From: Dinoroseobacter sp965279125
GTDB taxonomy: Bacteria; Pseudomonadota; Alphaproteobacteria; Rhodobacterales; Rhodobacteraceae
Assembly (NCBI GenBank): GCA_965279125.1
Contig: CBDIHL010000038.1
Coordinates: 139,447-203,446 of the forward strand
Direction of reading: 5' to 3'
DNA: 64,000 nucleotides
The notes beneath the pieces were generated by a model. It was not told the origin of the DNA. It searched no databases and saw only the letters and a list, made by a program, of their open reading frames with translations. Position numbers and translations under genes: made by a program. Below are positions 1 to 8,704 of the stretch, in pieces (position 1 is the first letter of the stretch; every line of letters begins with the position of its first letter).

Positions 1-1082
1 CCTTTGCGTTTGGAATAGGCCAGCATCGGACGCGCAAGGCGGGGCGGCAGCAGGCTGCACACCTCCTCGATCCCCGGCTTGAAGTAGTCCACGATCTGAA
101 ACGGCGTGTCCGTGGCGCGGACCTCGCGCGCGACATCGCTAAACCGCTCGGCGCTGGCCTTGACTTGCGCCACACGGATGATGTCCTCGAACGACATGCG
201 CACGGCCAGTTGGCGCGCCACCTCGCGGGTCAGTTTGCCGTCGCCGTTTTGTTCAACCTCGACGGCTTGCAGTGCTACGAGCCGGTCGAGGTAGAGCGCC
301 GCATATGTCGCCCCCTGATACGTCACCAACCGGCGCACCCCCTCATTGGCGATCTCGCGTGCGGGCGGCAGGATATCGCGATCCACGGCGGCTTGAAGCT
401 CCGCAGGGGCGGCGCGGCCTTTCAAACTGGCAGGGGCTGTGCGCGCCGCAAGGGCGGTGACCTCGCCGCGTGCATGGGCCAGACCAAACCGAAAGCCCGC
501 GAGGTTGCTATCGACCGCTTTGCCCTCGGCCCGGATACCGTCTTCGAGCGCCTCGGGCGCGATGGGCAAACGCCCTGATCCCGCCAGCGCCCCCAGCAAA
601 ACCGCGTTCAACACGCTGGAGGCTTCCTGCGCTGCCGCGTCCATATCAAACAGGATGGCCTGTTGGGATTGCTCTTTCGCCGCCGTAAACAGCTTGCCCA
701 TATCAAAGCGCCCGTCGCCCATGGCCGAGCGTTCGGCAATCGCGAAAACCCGGTGGGTGGAGGCCACAAGCAAGGTCCGATCCGGTGTGACGAACCCCTT
801 GGAGATCGCGCGCCCGGCTTCCAGAAATTCCGTGGCGACCATGATGTCCACATCGCCGGGCATCGGAGACAGGCAAAAGACCGGGGCAGGGTCGTCTTTA
901 TCGCGCGTCATCTCGATGTAATAAGTGGTCGCCCCGGTGCGTTGAGCGACGCCGGGGATCGAGGTCGATTGCACCTTCAAGCCTTCGCGCCGCGCGGCAT
1001 TGACCAGCCAATTGGCCAGCACGCCGCCGCCTTCACCGCCCATGGCCGCGATCAGGATCGTGAGGGGTTGCTGGGCGCTCAT
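1..1082 (-). CDS. iorB: Indolepyruvate ferredoxin oxidoreductase, beta-type subunit (partial, 3' end outside window)
   Basis: Reading leftward from the ATG at 1082 gives 360 residues before the window edge cuts the gene. The N-terminus carries the glycine-rich AAMGGEGGGVLANWL stretch of the pyruvate-ferredoxin oxidoreductase gamma-type domain. It is followed by a long helical extension of the kind found in alphaproteobacterial IorB proteins of about 500 residues. With IorA it should catalyse CoA-dependent oxidative decarboxylation of aryl pyruvates (indolepyruvate, phenylpyruvate) to aryl-acetyl-CoA, passing electrons to ferredoxin in the cytoplasm. The start overlaps the iorA stop by 4 nt (ATGA), so the two are translationally coupled. 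The family is well supported; the true substrate is not visible. Confidence 0.88.
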   Translation of the reverse strand, partial: MSAQQPLTILIAAMGGEGGGVLANWLVNAARREGLKVQSTSIPGVAQRTGATTYYIEMTRDKDDPAPVFCLSPMPGDVDIMVATEFLEAGRAISKGFVTPDRTLLVASTHRVFAIAERSAMGDGRFDMGKLFTAAKEQSQQAILFDMDAAAQEASSVLNAVLLGALAGSGRLPIAPEALEDGIRAEGKAVDSNLAGFRFGLAHARGEVTALAARTAPASLKGRAAPAELQAAVDRDILPPAREIANEGVRRLVTYQGATYAALYLDRLVALQAVEVEQNGDGKLTREVARQLAVRMSFEDIIRVAQVKASAERFSDVAREVRATDTPFQIVDYFKPGIEEVCSLLPPRLARPMLAYSKRK

Positions 1083-3259
1083 TCCGCGGGCTCCAATGTC
1101 GTGGCGGCGGGGCGCAGATCGCTATGGCGGTTTTGCAGCCAGCCGATGATGCGGCGCGAAATCCGCATGCGCATCTCGTCCCAGCGGTTGGGGTTCTCGA
1201 CAATTTCGGTGCGGTAGAACGACGGACAGAGCACCGCCGCATGGGCCACCTCGCCGCAATGCCCACACCCCACACAGCTATCGACCACGGTGGCCACCGG
1301 ATCGGTGCGCAGCGGATCGCGGGTCGGCTTGATCGACAGGGACGGGCAGCCTGACAGGCGAATGCAGCTGTGATCGCCCGTGCAGGTCTCGTCGTCGATG
1401 CCGTAGCGGACCCGGACCATGCGCTTGCCCTCAGCGCGTTTTTTGGCAACCTCGCCGCGCATCCGGCGTTGTTTGGCGAGCTGGCATTCGCCATCGGCAA
1501 TCACCACCTTCAAACCCGGCTTGTCAGTCGTCATCGCCTCGCGCAGCGTGTCGCGCATGGTGGCCACGGAATAGCTGCGGATGCGTTTCAGCCAGCGCAC
1601 CCCGAGATTGCGCAGGGTTTTCTCGATATTGGCGTGGCTCTCGCCGCCCAAATTCGTGCCATGGCGAGTCTCTCCGGACGAGGGCAACCACTGAATGCCC
1701 GTGGCCGAGGTATAGCCGTTCTGCATGATGACCAGCACGCCGTCGCCTTTGTTGAACAGCGACGAGGATACGCCTGTGACCAACCCGTTATGCCAGAACC
1801 CGCCATCGCCCATGATCGCGATGGGGCGCTTTTCGGACATGGGACCGACGCCTGCCGCACTCGCAAGGCTCATACCGTAACCGAGGATGGAGTTGCCGAG
1901 GCTGAACGGCGCAAAGGTCGCCAGCGCGTGACAGCCAATATCAGCGGCGACATGAACCTTGCCGATGTCGCGCTCTAGCAGTTTGATCGCGGTGAAGACG
2001 GGGCGTTCAGGACAGCCCGTGCAGAAGGTCGGGGGGCGCTCGGGCACGGGGCCGCCGAGCAGATCGAGCGATCCCGCGCGCCACGCATCAAGGCTGTCGA
2101 GGCGTTGCTCAAGGGGCAGGGGCACCACGTCGCCCGTGCGCTTGCGCATCTCTTGCAGCCCGCGCGTCAGCACTTCGATGGTGTATTCGCCCGCGACCGG
2201 AAAGACCTCCTTGCCGAACAGGCGTGTCTGGATATCGGCGCGGCGCAGGATGGTGTTGATCTCGTCCTCGATAAACTCGGGGTTGCCTTCTTCGATGACC
2301 AGCACTTGGCTTTTGCCTTGGCAGAAGCTGCGGATCTCATCCTTGGCCAGCGGGTGGACGACGTTGAGGACTTTGACAGGCCAGATCGGCGCGCCACTTG
2401 CATCGGTCAGCCCGTGATGATGCATCGCGCGCATCAAGGCGTTGTAAAGCCCACCTTGCACGAGGATGCCGGTCTCGCCTGCGTCTGGCCCCATATCCTC
2501 GTTCAGTTTGCGGTCCATGATGAAACGCTCGGCCTCGGGACGGCGCACTTCGACTTTCAGCTTTTCTTGGTTAAACGTGGCCGGCGGATGGGCGAGGCGC
2601 GCATAGTCGAACTTCGGCGGTCCCGAGGCGCGGTTTTTACGCGACACGCCCCCCTCGCGGTTCTCTCGTGCTTCAAACTGGCCTGTGACGTGGCAGGCGC
2701 GGATGCGCAACTCCATGAAAACGGGGGTGTTTGTGGCTTCCGACAGCTCAAACGAGGTTTCGACCATATCGACGATATGCCCAAGCTCGGGGCGCGGATC
2801 CATCAGCCAGATGCCGGATTTAAGGGCAAAGGCGTGTGTGCGTTCTTGGATAACGGAAGCGCCTTCACCGTAATCCTCGCCCACCACAATGAGCGCGCCG
2901 CCCATGACGCCCGCAGAGGCCAGGTTCGACAGCGCGTCGGAGGCCACATTGGTCCCGACGATGGATTTCCAGGCAACCGCGCCGCGCACCGGGTAGTTGA
3001 TCGACGCGCCCAGCAGGGCGGCTGCGGAGGCCTCATTGGTGCAGGTTTCCAAATGCACGCCAAGCTCTTCCAGCAGGTCCGAGGAATCGACCAGCACGTC
3101 GATCAAATGCGAGACCGGCGCGCCTTGATAGCCGCCCACATAGCTGACGCCGGACTGCAACAGGCCCTTGGTGACGGCTAGAATGCCTTCGCCCTCAAAC
3201 ACGTCGCCTGCACCGGCGCGCAGTTTCGTGACCTCTTTCTTGAACGATCTCTCAGCCAT
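1079..3259 (-). CDS. iorA: Indolepyruvate ferredoxin oxidoreductase, alpha-type subunit
   Basis: The product has 726 residues. An N-terminal pyrimidine-binding domain (GGYQGAPVSHLIDVL near residue 42) is followed by a central transketolase-type domain. The thiamine-diphosphate/Mg motif starts at GDGGFWHNGL and continues to MQNGYTSATG. The C-terminal ferredoxin-like segment has two cysteine clusters (CTGDHSCIRLSGC and CVGCGHCGEV with a later CPS) for [4Fe-4S] clusters. The ATG at 3259 is preceded by GAGGA nine bases upstream. It is the first gene of a leftward iorA-iorB operon, divergent from a TRAP transporter operon with its own MarR regulator, which suggests uptake and breakdown of one aromatic or branched 2-oxo acid. 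Enzyme class is confident; substrate is inferred. Confidence 0.9.
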   Translation of the reverse strand: MAERSFKKEVTKLRAGAGDVFEGEGILAVTKGLLQSGVSYVGGYQGAPVSHLIDVLVDSSDLLEELGVHLETCTNEASAAALLGASINYPVRGAVAWKSIVGTNVASDALSNLASAGVMGGALIVVGEDYGEGASVIQERTHAFALKSGIWLMDPRPELGHIVDMVETSFELSEATNTPVFMELRIRACHVTGQFEARENREGGVSRKNRASGPPKFDYARLAHPPATFNQEKLKVEVRRPEAERFIMDRKLNEDMGPDAGETGILVQGGLYNALMRAMHHHGLTDASGAPIWPVKVLNVVHPLAKDEIRSFCQGKSQVLVIEEGNPEFIEDEINTILRRADIQTRLFGKEVFPVAGEYTIEVLTRGLQEMRKRTGDVVPLPLEQRLDSLDAWRAGSLDLLGGPVPERPPTFCTGCPERPVFTAIKLLERDIGKVHVAADIGCHALATFAPFSLGNSILGYGMSLASAAGVGPMSEKRPIAIMGDGGFWHNGLVTGVSSSLFNKGDGVLVIMQNGYTSATGIQWLPSSGETRHGTNLGGESHANIEKTLRNLGVRWLKRIRSYSVATMRDTLREAMTTDKPGLKVVIADGECQLAKQRRMRGEVAKKRAEGKRMVRVRYGIDDETCTGDHSCIRLSGCPSLSIKPTRDPLRTDPVATVVDSCVGCGHCGEVAHAAVLCPSFYRTEIVENPNRWDEMRMRISRRIIGWLQNRHSDLRPAATTLEPAE

Positions 3260-3320
3260 CTTGCAGTCCTCGATTGCAGGTCAAACACCGTCGCCGTGAC
3301 GTGGACCATACCCCCAAAAT

Positions 3321-3371
3321 CGGCAGGCGTGCCGACAAAATATAGTTTGACACCCAACTAAATTATGTCAA
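3321..3371. promoter_or_regulatory. Inverted repeats in the iorA/dctP divergent promoter region (candidate MarR operator)
   Basis: Three small inverted repeats crowd this region. CGGCA-N4-TGCCG lies at 3321-3334, TAGTT-N8-AACTA at 3343-3360, and TTGACA (3347-3352) faces TGTCAA (3366-3371). The 18-bp TAGTT/AACTA palindrome has the size of a MarR-family operator, and a MarR gene closes the divergent operon at 6313. The TTGACA could also act as a -35 element. Assignment to that regulator is inference. Confidence 0.35.
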
Positions 3372-3436
3372 CCATAAAGCAGTGCCACAGACATAGCTTC
3401 GTCGTGTGGCGGTATTTTCTGGGAGGAGGATCACTT

Positions 3437-4453
3437 ATGAAGACGATGCAAAAAGGACTTGTCGCAGGCGCGCTGATCGCCGCGACCTTTGGAACGGCGG
3501 CCACTGCTGCCGAGCTGCGCTTTGCCAACTGGCTGCCCGCGCGCCACTTCTTGAACGTCACGGGCTTTCCGGCCTGGGTGTCATCGCTGGAAGAGGCCTC
3601 TGGCGGCGAGATCACCGTTGCCACATTCCCCGCGCGCCAATTGGGCAAAGCCGCCGATCACTATGATATGGCCGCCAATGGCATCGCGGATCTGACCTTC
3701 ATCAATACAGGCTACCAGCCCGGACGCTTCCCGATGGTGGGCGTGGCCGAGCTGCCCTTCCTGATCGACGATCCGGCCACGGGCGAGACCGAGGCGTTTG
3801 ACAGCTGGTATCGCCAATATGCCGAGGCCGAGATGGCCGAGGTGAAGTTCTGCCTGACCTTCAATGGCGGCTTGCAGACCGTCCATTCCAACGAGCCGAT
3901 CTTTGGCCCGGAAGATATCGACGGCAAACGCATTCGTCTGCCCAACCGCACGCTCGCCAATTACTTCGGCGCAATGGGCGCGACAAACATCCAGATCCCG
4001 GCCCCTGAAGCCCGCGAAGCGCTGGAGCGCGGTGTGGCCGACGCCATCTCGTTTCCCTGGGCGAGCCTGTTTCCCTTCGGTCTGAACGAGGCGGTCAAGA
4101 ACCATCTCGACGTGGATCTGGCCTTCAACAACTTCGCGTTTGTGATGAACCAAGCCACTTATGACGGCATGTCCGATCAGGCCAAAGCGGCCGTGGACAG
4201 CCATTGCACCAGCGAATGGGCCGCGAAAATCGCCAGCGATTGGCTGGCGGGCGAAGCGGCGGGCAAGCAGCGCATCATCGACGAAGGTGGAGCGTTGAAC
4301 ACACCCAGCGCGGCGCAGTTGCAAGGCTTCCTCGACGGGGTTGAGGGCGTACGCAACGACTGGCTGGCCGCAGCGGACGCGGCAGGCCATGACGGCCAAG
4401 CCGCCTATGACGCGCTGATGGAGGCGTTTGCCGCAACTCCGATGAGCAACTAA
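3437..4453 (+). CDS. dctP: TRAP transporter solute-binding protein, DctP family
   Basis: The protein has 338 residues and a classical Sec signal peptide at residues 1 to about 24 (hydrophobic core GLVAGALIAATFGTAATA, cleavage near ATAA-ELRFA). The mature part follows the DctP fold: an early FANWLPARH strand, GIADLTFIN, and a central substrate-clamp region around GKRIRLPNRT. The ATG at 3437 is chosen because GGGAGGAGG lies just upstream and the signal peptide starts there; an in-frame ATG at 3365 would add a tail with no ribosome site. It binds the solute in the periplasm and delivers it to DctQM encoded next. The ligand is unknown; the divergent iorAB genes suggest an aromatic or 2-oxo acid. 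Confidence 0.9.
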   Translation: MKTMQKGLVAGALIAATFGTAATAAELRFANWLPARHFLNVTGFPAWVSSLEEASGGEITVATFPARQLGKAADHYDMAANGIADLTFINTGYQPGRFPMVGVAELPFLIDDPATGETEAFDSWYRQYAEAEMAEVKFCLTFNGGLQTVHSNEPIFGPEDIDGKRIRLPNRTLANYFGAMGATNIQIPAPEAREALERGVADAISFPWASLFPFGLNEAVKNHLDVDLAFNNFAFVMNQATYDGMSDQAKAAVDSHCTSEWAAKIASDWLAGEAAGKQRIIDEGGALNTPSAAQLQGFLDGVEGVRNDWLAAADAAGHDGQAAYDALMEAFAATPMSN

Positions 4454-4457
4454 GCCT

Positions 4458-4967
4458 ATGGCCCGCCTCTTTCAGCGGGTCGTCGCCGCGGTGGAGAACA
4501 CCGCGGCGGCCCTCCTCTTCGTGGTGACGGTTTTGTCGTTTTCGGCAGTGGTGGCGCGCTATGTGTTCAACACCGGCATTCCCGACGCCTTCGACGGGGC
4601 GCGCTACCTGCTTGGGGCGGTGATCTTTTGGGGGATCGCGAGTGCGTCGCACCGAGGCGAGCATATCACCATGGATGCGGTTTGGGCCGTCTCAGGCCCG
4701 CGCCTGCGCTGGGTGATTGACGTGTTTGCCAATGCGGTCGTTGTGCTGGGCCTTGGCTTTTTGCTGTGGAAATTCTCGGGCAAGGTTGTCGATACGTGGA
4801 ATTCCAACCACGGCACGGTTGACCTCGATCTGCCGGTGGCGGCGTTCTACGCGGTGGCTTGGATCGGCCTCGTCGCGGCTTTGGTCTTTGCCACAGCCCG
4901 ATTGGTGCGGATTGCGCGCGGGACCGAAGCGCCCCCTGCGGTGCCCGAGCCCCATGGTGTGGAGTGA
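4458..4967 (+). CDS. dctQ: TRAP transporter small permease, DctQ family
   Basis: This is a 169-residue membrane protein with four predicted transmembrane helices, beginning around residues 14-36, 47-66, 86-107 and 130-152. It shows the GARYLLGAVIFWG and HITMD features typical of small TRAP permease subunits. It starts 4 nt after the dctP stop and precedes dctM by 24 nt, so the three form one operon. With DctM it makes the inner-membrane sodium-coupled carrier fed by DctP. Confidence 0.87.
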   Translation: MARLFQRVVAAVENTAAALLFVVTVLSFSAVVARYVFNTGIPDAFDGARYLLGAVIFWGIASASHRGEHITMDAVWAVSGPRLRWVIDVFANAVVVLGLGFLLWKFSGKVVDTWNSNHGTVDLDLPVAAFYAVAWIGLVAALVFATARLVRIARGTEAPPAVPEPHGVE

Positions 4968-4991
4968 GCTTTTTGACTTGGGACGTGCCTG

Positions 4992-6299
4992 ATGGATCGT
5001 GACATGATCGCTGTGGGGGGCTTTGCGCTCCTGTTTCTGTTGATGCTTTTGCGGGTGCCGATTGGCTTTGCTATGGGCATTTCCGGCGTGGCGGGCTTTG
5101 CGGCAGTGACCGGGTTCAACTGGGGGGTGGCGCTGAACCTGCTGTCCTCGTCGCCAATCTCGACGGCCACCCAGTACAGCTTTGCGCTGATCCCGATGTT
5201 CATCCTGATGGGTGCCTTTGCCACCGCCTCAGGCATGAGCCGCGAGCTCTTTGGCTTCGCCAACGCCTGGATGGGCCACCGCAAGGGTGGGGTCGGGATG
5301 GCCACGATCGGGGCCTGCGCGGGGTTCGCGGCGATTTGCGGATCTTCCGTGGCCACGGCGGCGACCTTTTCCAAGGTGGCTTTCCCCGAGATGCGCCGCT
5401 TGGGCTATTCCGAGCGTCTGTCCTCGGGCGTCATCGCGGCAGGCGGCACGTTGGGCATCATCATTCCGCCTTCGGTGCCACTGGCGCTTTACGGGATCCT
5501 GACCGAGCAGGATGTGGGCCGTTTGTTTATTGCCGCGATCCTTCCCGGCATCCTCGCGGCATTCATGTATATGGTCACGATCCGCATCATCGCCGCGTTT
5601 TCGGGCGAGCAAATGGCGACGGTAGACAAGCCCAGCTGGTCCGAGCGTTTGCGCGCGCTGCGCGGTGTTTGGGCGATCCTGTTGTTGTTCTTCTTCATCT
5701 TTGGCGGCATCTATGGCGGCGTGTTCACCGCCACCGAGGCCGCTGCCATGGGCGCGATGGGGGCGTTGATCATCGCCCTGGTGCGCCGCAAGATGAGCCG
5801 CGCGGACTTCTTCGAGGCCCTGCGCGAGACCGTGCGCACCACGGCGGCGATCTTTACGATCCTGATCGGCGCGCTGATCTTCGGCTACTTCCTCGCCATC
5901 ACCCAAGTGCCGCAGAACCTGACCAATGCGATCATCGAGACCGGGCTGAACCGCTATGTGATCTTATGCATCCTGTTGTTCTTCTTCTTGCTGCTGGGAT
6001 GTGTGCTCGACCCCATCGCGATGATCTTGCTGACCGTGCCGATTGTGTTTCCGCTGATCCTTGAGCTGGGCTTTGACCCGATCTGGTTCGGCATCATCAT
6101 GGTCATGACGGTCGAGCTGGGCCTGATCACACCGCCCGTGGGAATGAACGTGTTTGTCATCAAGAGCGTGCTGCGCACCGTGGGGCTGACAACGATCTTT
6201 CTGGGGGTCGCGCCCTTTATCCTGACGGATGTGATCCGACTGGGCATCTTGATTGTTTTCCCCGAACTCGTCACCTTCCTGCCCGAGCGGATGAACTAG
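4992..6299 (+). CDS. dctM: TRAP transporter large permease, DctM family
   Basis: The product has 435 residues and about 12 hydrophobic helices, the standard DctM size. Recognisable features are LLMLLRVPIGFAMGISG near the N-terminus, GTLGIIIPPSVPLALYGIL (about residues 151-169) and the C-terminal ELGLITPPVGMNVFVIKS. These two proline-rich hairpin motifs are the conserved transport elements of the family. No strong Shine-Dalgarno precedes the ATG at 4992, and a second ATG sits four codons in. It is the channel-forming subunit of the TRAP system and is followed after 13 nt by the MarR regulator. Confidence 0.9.
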   Translation: MDRDMIAVGGFALLFLLMLLRVPIGFAMGISGVAGFAAVTGFNWGVALNLLSSSPISTATQYSFALIPMFILMGAFATASGMSRELFGFANAWMGHRKGGVGMATIGACAGFAAICGSSVATAATFSKVAFPEMRRLGYSERLSSGVIAAGGTLGIIIPPSVPLALYGILTEQDVGRLFIAAILPGILAAFMYMVTIRIIAAFSGEQMATVDKPSWSERLRALRGVWAILLLFFFIFGGIYGGVFTATEAAAMGAMGALIIALVRRKMSRADFFEALRETVRTTAAIFTILIGALIFGYFLAITQVPQNLTNAIIETGLNRYVILCILLFFFLLLGCVLDPIAMILLTVPIVFPLILELGFDPIWFGIIMVMTVELGLITPPVGMNVFVIKSVLRTVGLTTIFLGVAPFILTDVIRLGILIVFPELVTFLPERMN

Positions 6300-6312
6300 G
6301 AGCCAGCGAGAC

Positions 6313-6813
6313 ATGACCAAAGCCGCGCTGATGCCTAATCCGCATGTCACGCCTGCTTCCGATGATCTGGATTTCGGCATCCTGCCCGATTTCATCGGCT
6401 ATGCGCTGCGGCGCACGCAAACCGCGCTCTTTACCGATTTCGCCCGCGCAACCGAAGGGTTTGATCTGTCGCCGGGTCAATTGGGCCTGTTGATCTTGAT
6501 CGAGGCCAATCCGGGCATCAATGCGGTGGCGCTCGCGCGGGCGGTTGGGATGGATAAATCCAGCCTGACCCCGTTTCTGGCGAAGCTGGAGCGGCGCGGT
6601 TTGGTGGCGCGGGAACGCTCGGTGACGGACAAGCGGTCCTACCACATCGCCTTGACCGATTATGGGCTGACCTTCTTGGGCGATATCAAAGGGCAGGTGA
6701 TCGCGCATGAGGCACACTTGGCGCAAAAGCTCGGCCCCACGAAGACCGCACGTCTGATCGCCCTTTTGGCCGAAGCCGAAGATATCCTGCGCGCGCGGGA
6801 CGCGGGCACCTGA
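6313..6813 (+). CDS. MarR family transcriptional regulator
   Basis: The protein has 166 residues with a winged helix-turn-helix: LSPGQLGLLILIEANPGI, then the recognition region VALARAVGMDKSSLTPFLAK, then the wing ARERSVTDKRSYHIALTDYG. AGGAG overlapping the dctM stop lies 10 bases before the ATG. Being last in the TRAP operon, it probably senses the imported acid or its CoA ester and represses the divergent iorAB/dctPQM promoters, where a TAGTT-N8-AACTA palindrome is present. Ligand and operator are inferred. Confidence 0.87.
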   Translation: MTKAALMPNPHVTPASDDLDFGILPDFIGYALRRTQTALFTDFARATEGFDLSPGQLGLLILIEANPGINAVALARAVGMDKSSLTPFLAKLERRGLVARERSVTDKRSYHIALTDYGLTFLGDIKGQVIAHEAHLAQKLGPTKTARLIALLAEAEDILRARDAGT

Positions 6814-6825
6814 ATGAAAAGGCAA

Positions 6826-6855
6826 ATCCCCCGCCTCATTTCTGGGGCAGGGGAT
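6826..6855. terminator. Possible bidirectional terminator between marR and the sugar transferase gene
   Basis: An imperfect hairpin (arms ATCCCCCGCC and GGCAGGGGAT, with one mismatch) lies between two convergent genes. The run of T after it is short (ATCCTTT), so termination strength is uncertain. Confidence 0.35.
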
Positions 6856-6885
6856 ATCCTTTGGAAGGGGACCTTCGGCGCGCGC

Positions 6886-7578
6886 TTAGACGGCACCGCG
6901 CCGCAACAGCACGGTCAGAACCGTCTGCATCAGGATTTGCACGTCGCGCACAAAGCTGAGATTGCGGATATAGGCCACGTCCAAGGCAACGCGCTCATCA
7001 TAGCTGGTGTCGCTGCGACCGCTGACCTGCCACAGACCCGTCACGCCGGGGCGGATGGATTTGTAAGCGGCGAAGTGGTGGCCATAAAGCACGCCTTCCT
7101 TGCGGGTGATCGGGCGCGGGCCAACCAGCGACATATCCCCCACAAGCACGTTCCAAAGCTGGGGCAGCTCATCGAGGCTGGTCTTGCGCAGGAATGCGCC
7201 AAAGCGGGTGACGCGTGGGTCGTTGTCGAACTTGTAATTCGCGTTCCACTCTTCGCGCGCAATCGGGTCCGAGGCGAGGATCTGAGCGAGGATCTCCTCG
7301 GCCTCCGGCACCATGGAGCGGAACTTGAGACAGCCAAACTCCTGACCATCCTTGCCAATCCGGGTATGGGCGAAAAAGATCGGGCCGCCTTGCGTGGTGT
7401 ACTGGATCAGCGCGATGATCGCAAAGACAGGCGACAGCAAAAGCAAGGCAATGGCAGCCCCGCAGCGATCAAGCGTGGTCTTCAAGATACCCGTGGGCAG
7501 CGGCATCACGCGGGCGGATTTGACAGCCCCAAAAGCGGCGGTTGCGTTGGTCGGTGCAGCGGAAATATCAGCGGGCAT
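6886..7578 (-). CDS. Exopolysaccharide-initiating sugar transferase (bacterial sugar transferase, ExoY/WcaJ type)
   Basis: With the chosen start the protein has 230 residues. One hydrophobic helix (AAIALLLLSPVFAIIALIQY) is followed by the catalytic cytosolic domain: TRIGKDGQEFGCLKFRSM with the conserved Lys-Phe-Arg-Ser-Met, the acidic pair after it, LDELPQLWNVLVGDMSLVGP, and RPGVTGLWQVSGRS. Such enzymes transfer a sugar phosphate from a UDP-sugar to undecaprenyl phosphate, starting each polymer repeat. It is the short form with a single N-terminal membrane helix, like ExoY. The ATG at 7578 is preferred because GAGGAC lies just upstream; an ATG at 7593 has no ribosome site. The sugar (often galactose or glucose) cannot be read from sequence. 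Confidence 0.88.
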   Translation of the reverse strand: MPADISAAPTNATAAFGAVKSARVMPLPTGILKTTLDRCGAAIALLLLSPVFAIIALIQYTTQGGPIFFAHTRIGKDGQEFGCLKFRSMVPEAEEILAQILASDPIAREEWNANYKFDNDPRVTRFGAFLRKTSLDELPQLWNVLVGDMSLVGPRPITRKEGVLYGHHFAAYKSIRPGVTGLWQVSGRSDTSYDERVALDVAYIRNLSFVRDVQILMQTVLTVLLRRGAV

Positions 7579-7711
7579 GGCGGTGGTCCTCATAAACTTG
7601 GCACAAATACGATTTGCTTACGTCTACAATTTGACACGTTTTCGCCTCTTTCTATTAGCCACTTAGTTGGAAACAGACTGTTGAGGTCGCCTCCCAGGAT
7701 TTGGGCGCGCG

Positions 7712-7738
7712 CAAGAAAAAACCCCGCATCAGCGGGGT
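7712..7738 (-). terminator. Rho-independent terminator for the GT2 gene
   Basis: On the minus strand ACCCCGC-TGAT-GCGGGGT forms a perfect 7-bp stem followed by a T run. It lies 37 nt past the stop of the glycosyltransferase gene ending at 7775, so that gene ends its own transcript and the sugar transferase gene beyond it needs its own promoter. Confidence 0.85.
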
Positions 7739-7774
7739 CCAACTCAGGTCGGGGTTTTGAAGATGCAGGCCGCG

Positions 7775-8704
7775 TTAGTTTTGTGCAGGGGCCTGCCACA
7801 TCTCGATCCGGCGGGGATCTGCCTGGCCCGACACAATGTCCCGGATCCCGATCAGGTTGCCCTTCAGGCGTGCCGCGCGATTGATCCAAGGCTCAGGCCG
7901 TAAGGATTTCGCCGTGTTGGCCGCAAGGTTCCGAGCCGCGCGCAACAGCGCATGTGTCCCGGTGATCGAGCCTTTGTGGTACAGATAATAGGGGTTCACG
8001 ATCTGACTGTAGCCCAACCGCTCGCCATTGGTTTCACGCCCGCCAGTCGTGCCCAAATGCACGCCAGCAAAGGCATCGGTCAGCACTTTGCGCCCGGGCA
8101 ATTGCGCCCCGAAATCGAGGTCTTCGAGCCAGCCATAGGCCGGCAAACGCTCGTCAAAGCGCAAGTCCATGATGGCTGCGCGGCGCACGGCCATGTTACA
8201 GCCATAGAGGCCAACATAGTCCGAGACCATAAATTCCTCTTTATTTTCAATGGCTTCGCGCGAACGGTCCCACGCATCGATCATCGCTTTGGCGTCAGAC
8301 ACCTTCACCCCTTGGGAATGAATGCCATCCGCAAGCAGATGCCCGGACATGCCCGACACATCAGGTGAGTGCGCAAACGCCTTGGCGATGCCGTCCAGCG
8401 CAAAGCGCGACGGCAAGAAGTCGTCGTCAAAAAACACCACGATGTCGATATCCGCATCCAAACGGTCCAATCCGGCGTTGCGTTGCTTGGTCAGGCCCGG
8501 CTTGGCATAGATCACTTCGCCGGGGATTTTGGGGTCCAGAAGGCTGTCCAAATCAAAGCGTGCATCATCGGGCGATGTGACCGCGAGGATCAGTTGCGCG
8601 GGTGTCTGAGACTGCGCGTTCAGGAACGGAATGAGACCTTGTAAGGTCTCAGAGCGGCCTTTGGAGGCGATGATAACGGCGGTCTTCAGGGCGGCAACGG
8701 CCAT
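7775..8704 (-). CDS. Glycosyltransferase family 2 protein
   Basis: The product has 309 residues and a GT-A fold. The nucleotide-binding start TAVIIASKGRSETLQGLI is followed by a DXD-like acidic cluster (IVVFFDDDFLPS, about residue 90) and a later acceptor-side GWLEDLDFGAQL. It probably adds one sugar of the exopolysaccharide repeat at the cytoplasmic face. The ATG at 8704 is chosen because GAGGAAC lies about seven bases upstream and translation from there begins directly at the fold. A strong terminator follows and about 300 nt of non-coding DNA precedes it, so it is probably monocistronic. Donor and acceptor are unknown. Confidence 0.85.
   Translation of the reverse strand: MAVAALKTAVIIASKGRSETLQGLIPFLNAQSQTPAQLILAVTSPDDARFDLDSLLDPKIPGEVIYAKPGLTKQRNAGLDRLDADIDIVVFFDDDFLPSRFALDGIAKAFAHSPDVSGMSGHLLADGIHSQGVKVSDAKAMIDAWDRSREAIENKEEFMVSDYVGLYGCNMAVRRAAIMDLRFDERLPAYGWLEDLDFGAQLPGRKVLTDAFAGVHLGTTGGRETNGERLGYSQIVNPYYLYHKGSITGTHALLRAARNLAANTAKSLRPEPWINRAARLKGNLIGIRDIVSGQADPRRIEMWQAPAQN

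Noticed and set aside
2105..3181. 358-residue open frame antisense to iorA
   Set aside because: It is a mirror of iorA codon structure in high-GC DNA, with no ribosome site and no recognisable domain.
7631..7658. TTGACA with a TATTAG-like -10 on the plus strand
   Set aside because: No rightward gene follows before the leftward GT2 gene, so a promoter here has no purpose that I can see.
6814..7884. 356-residue rightward frame opposite the sugar transferase gene
   Set aside because: Starts directly at the marR stop but only mirrors the conserved transferase on the other strand.
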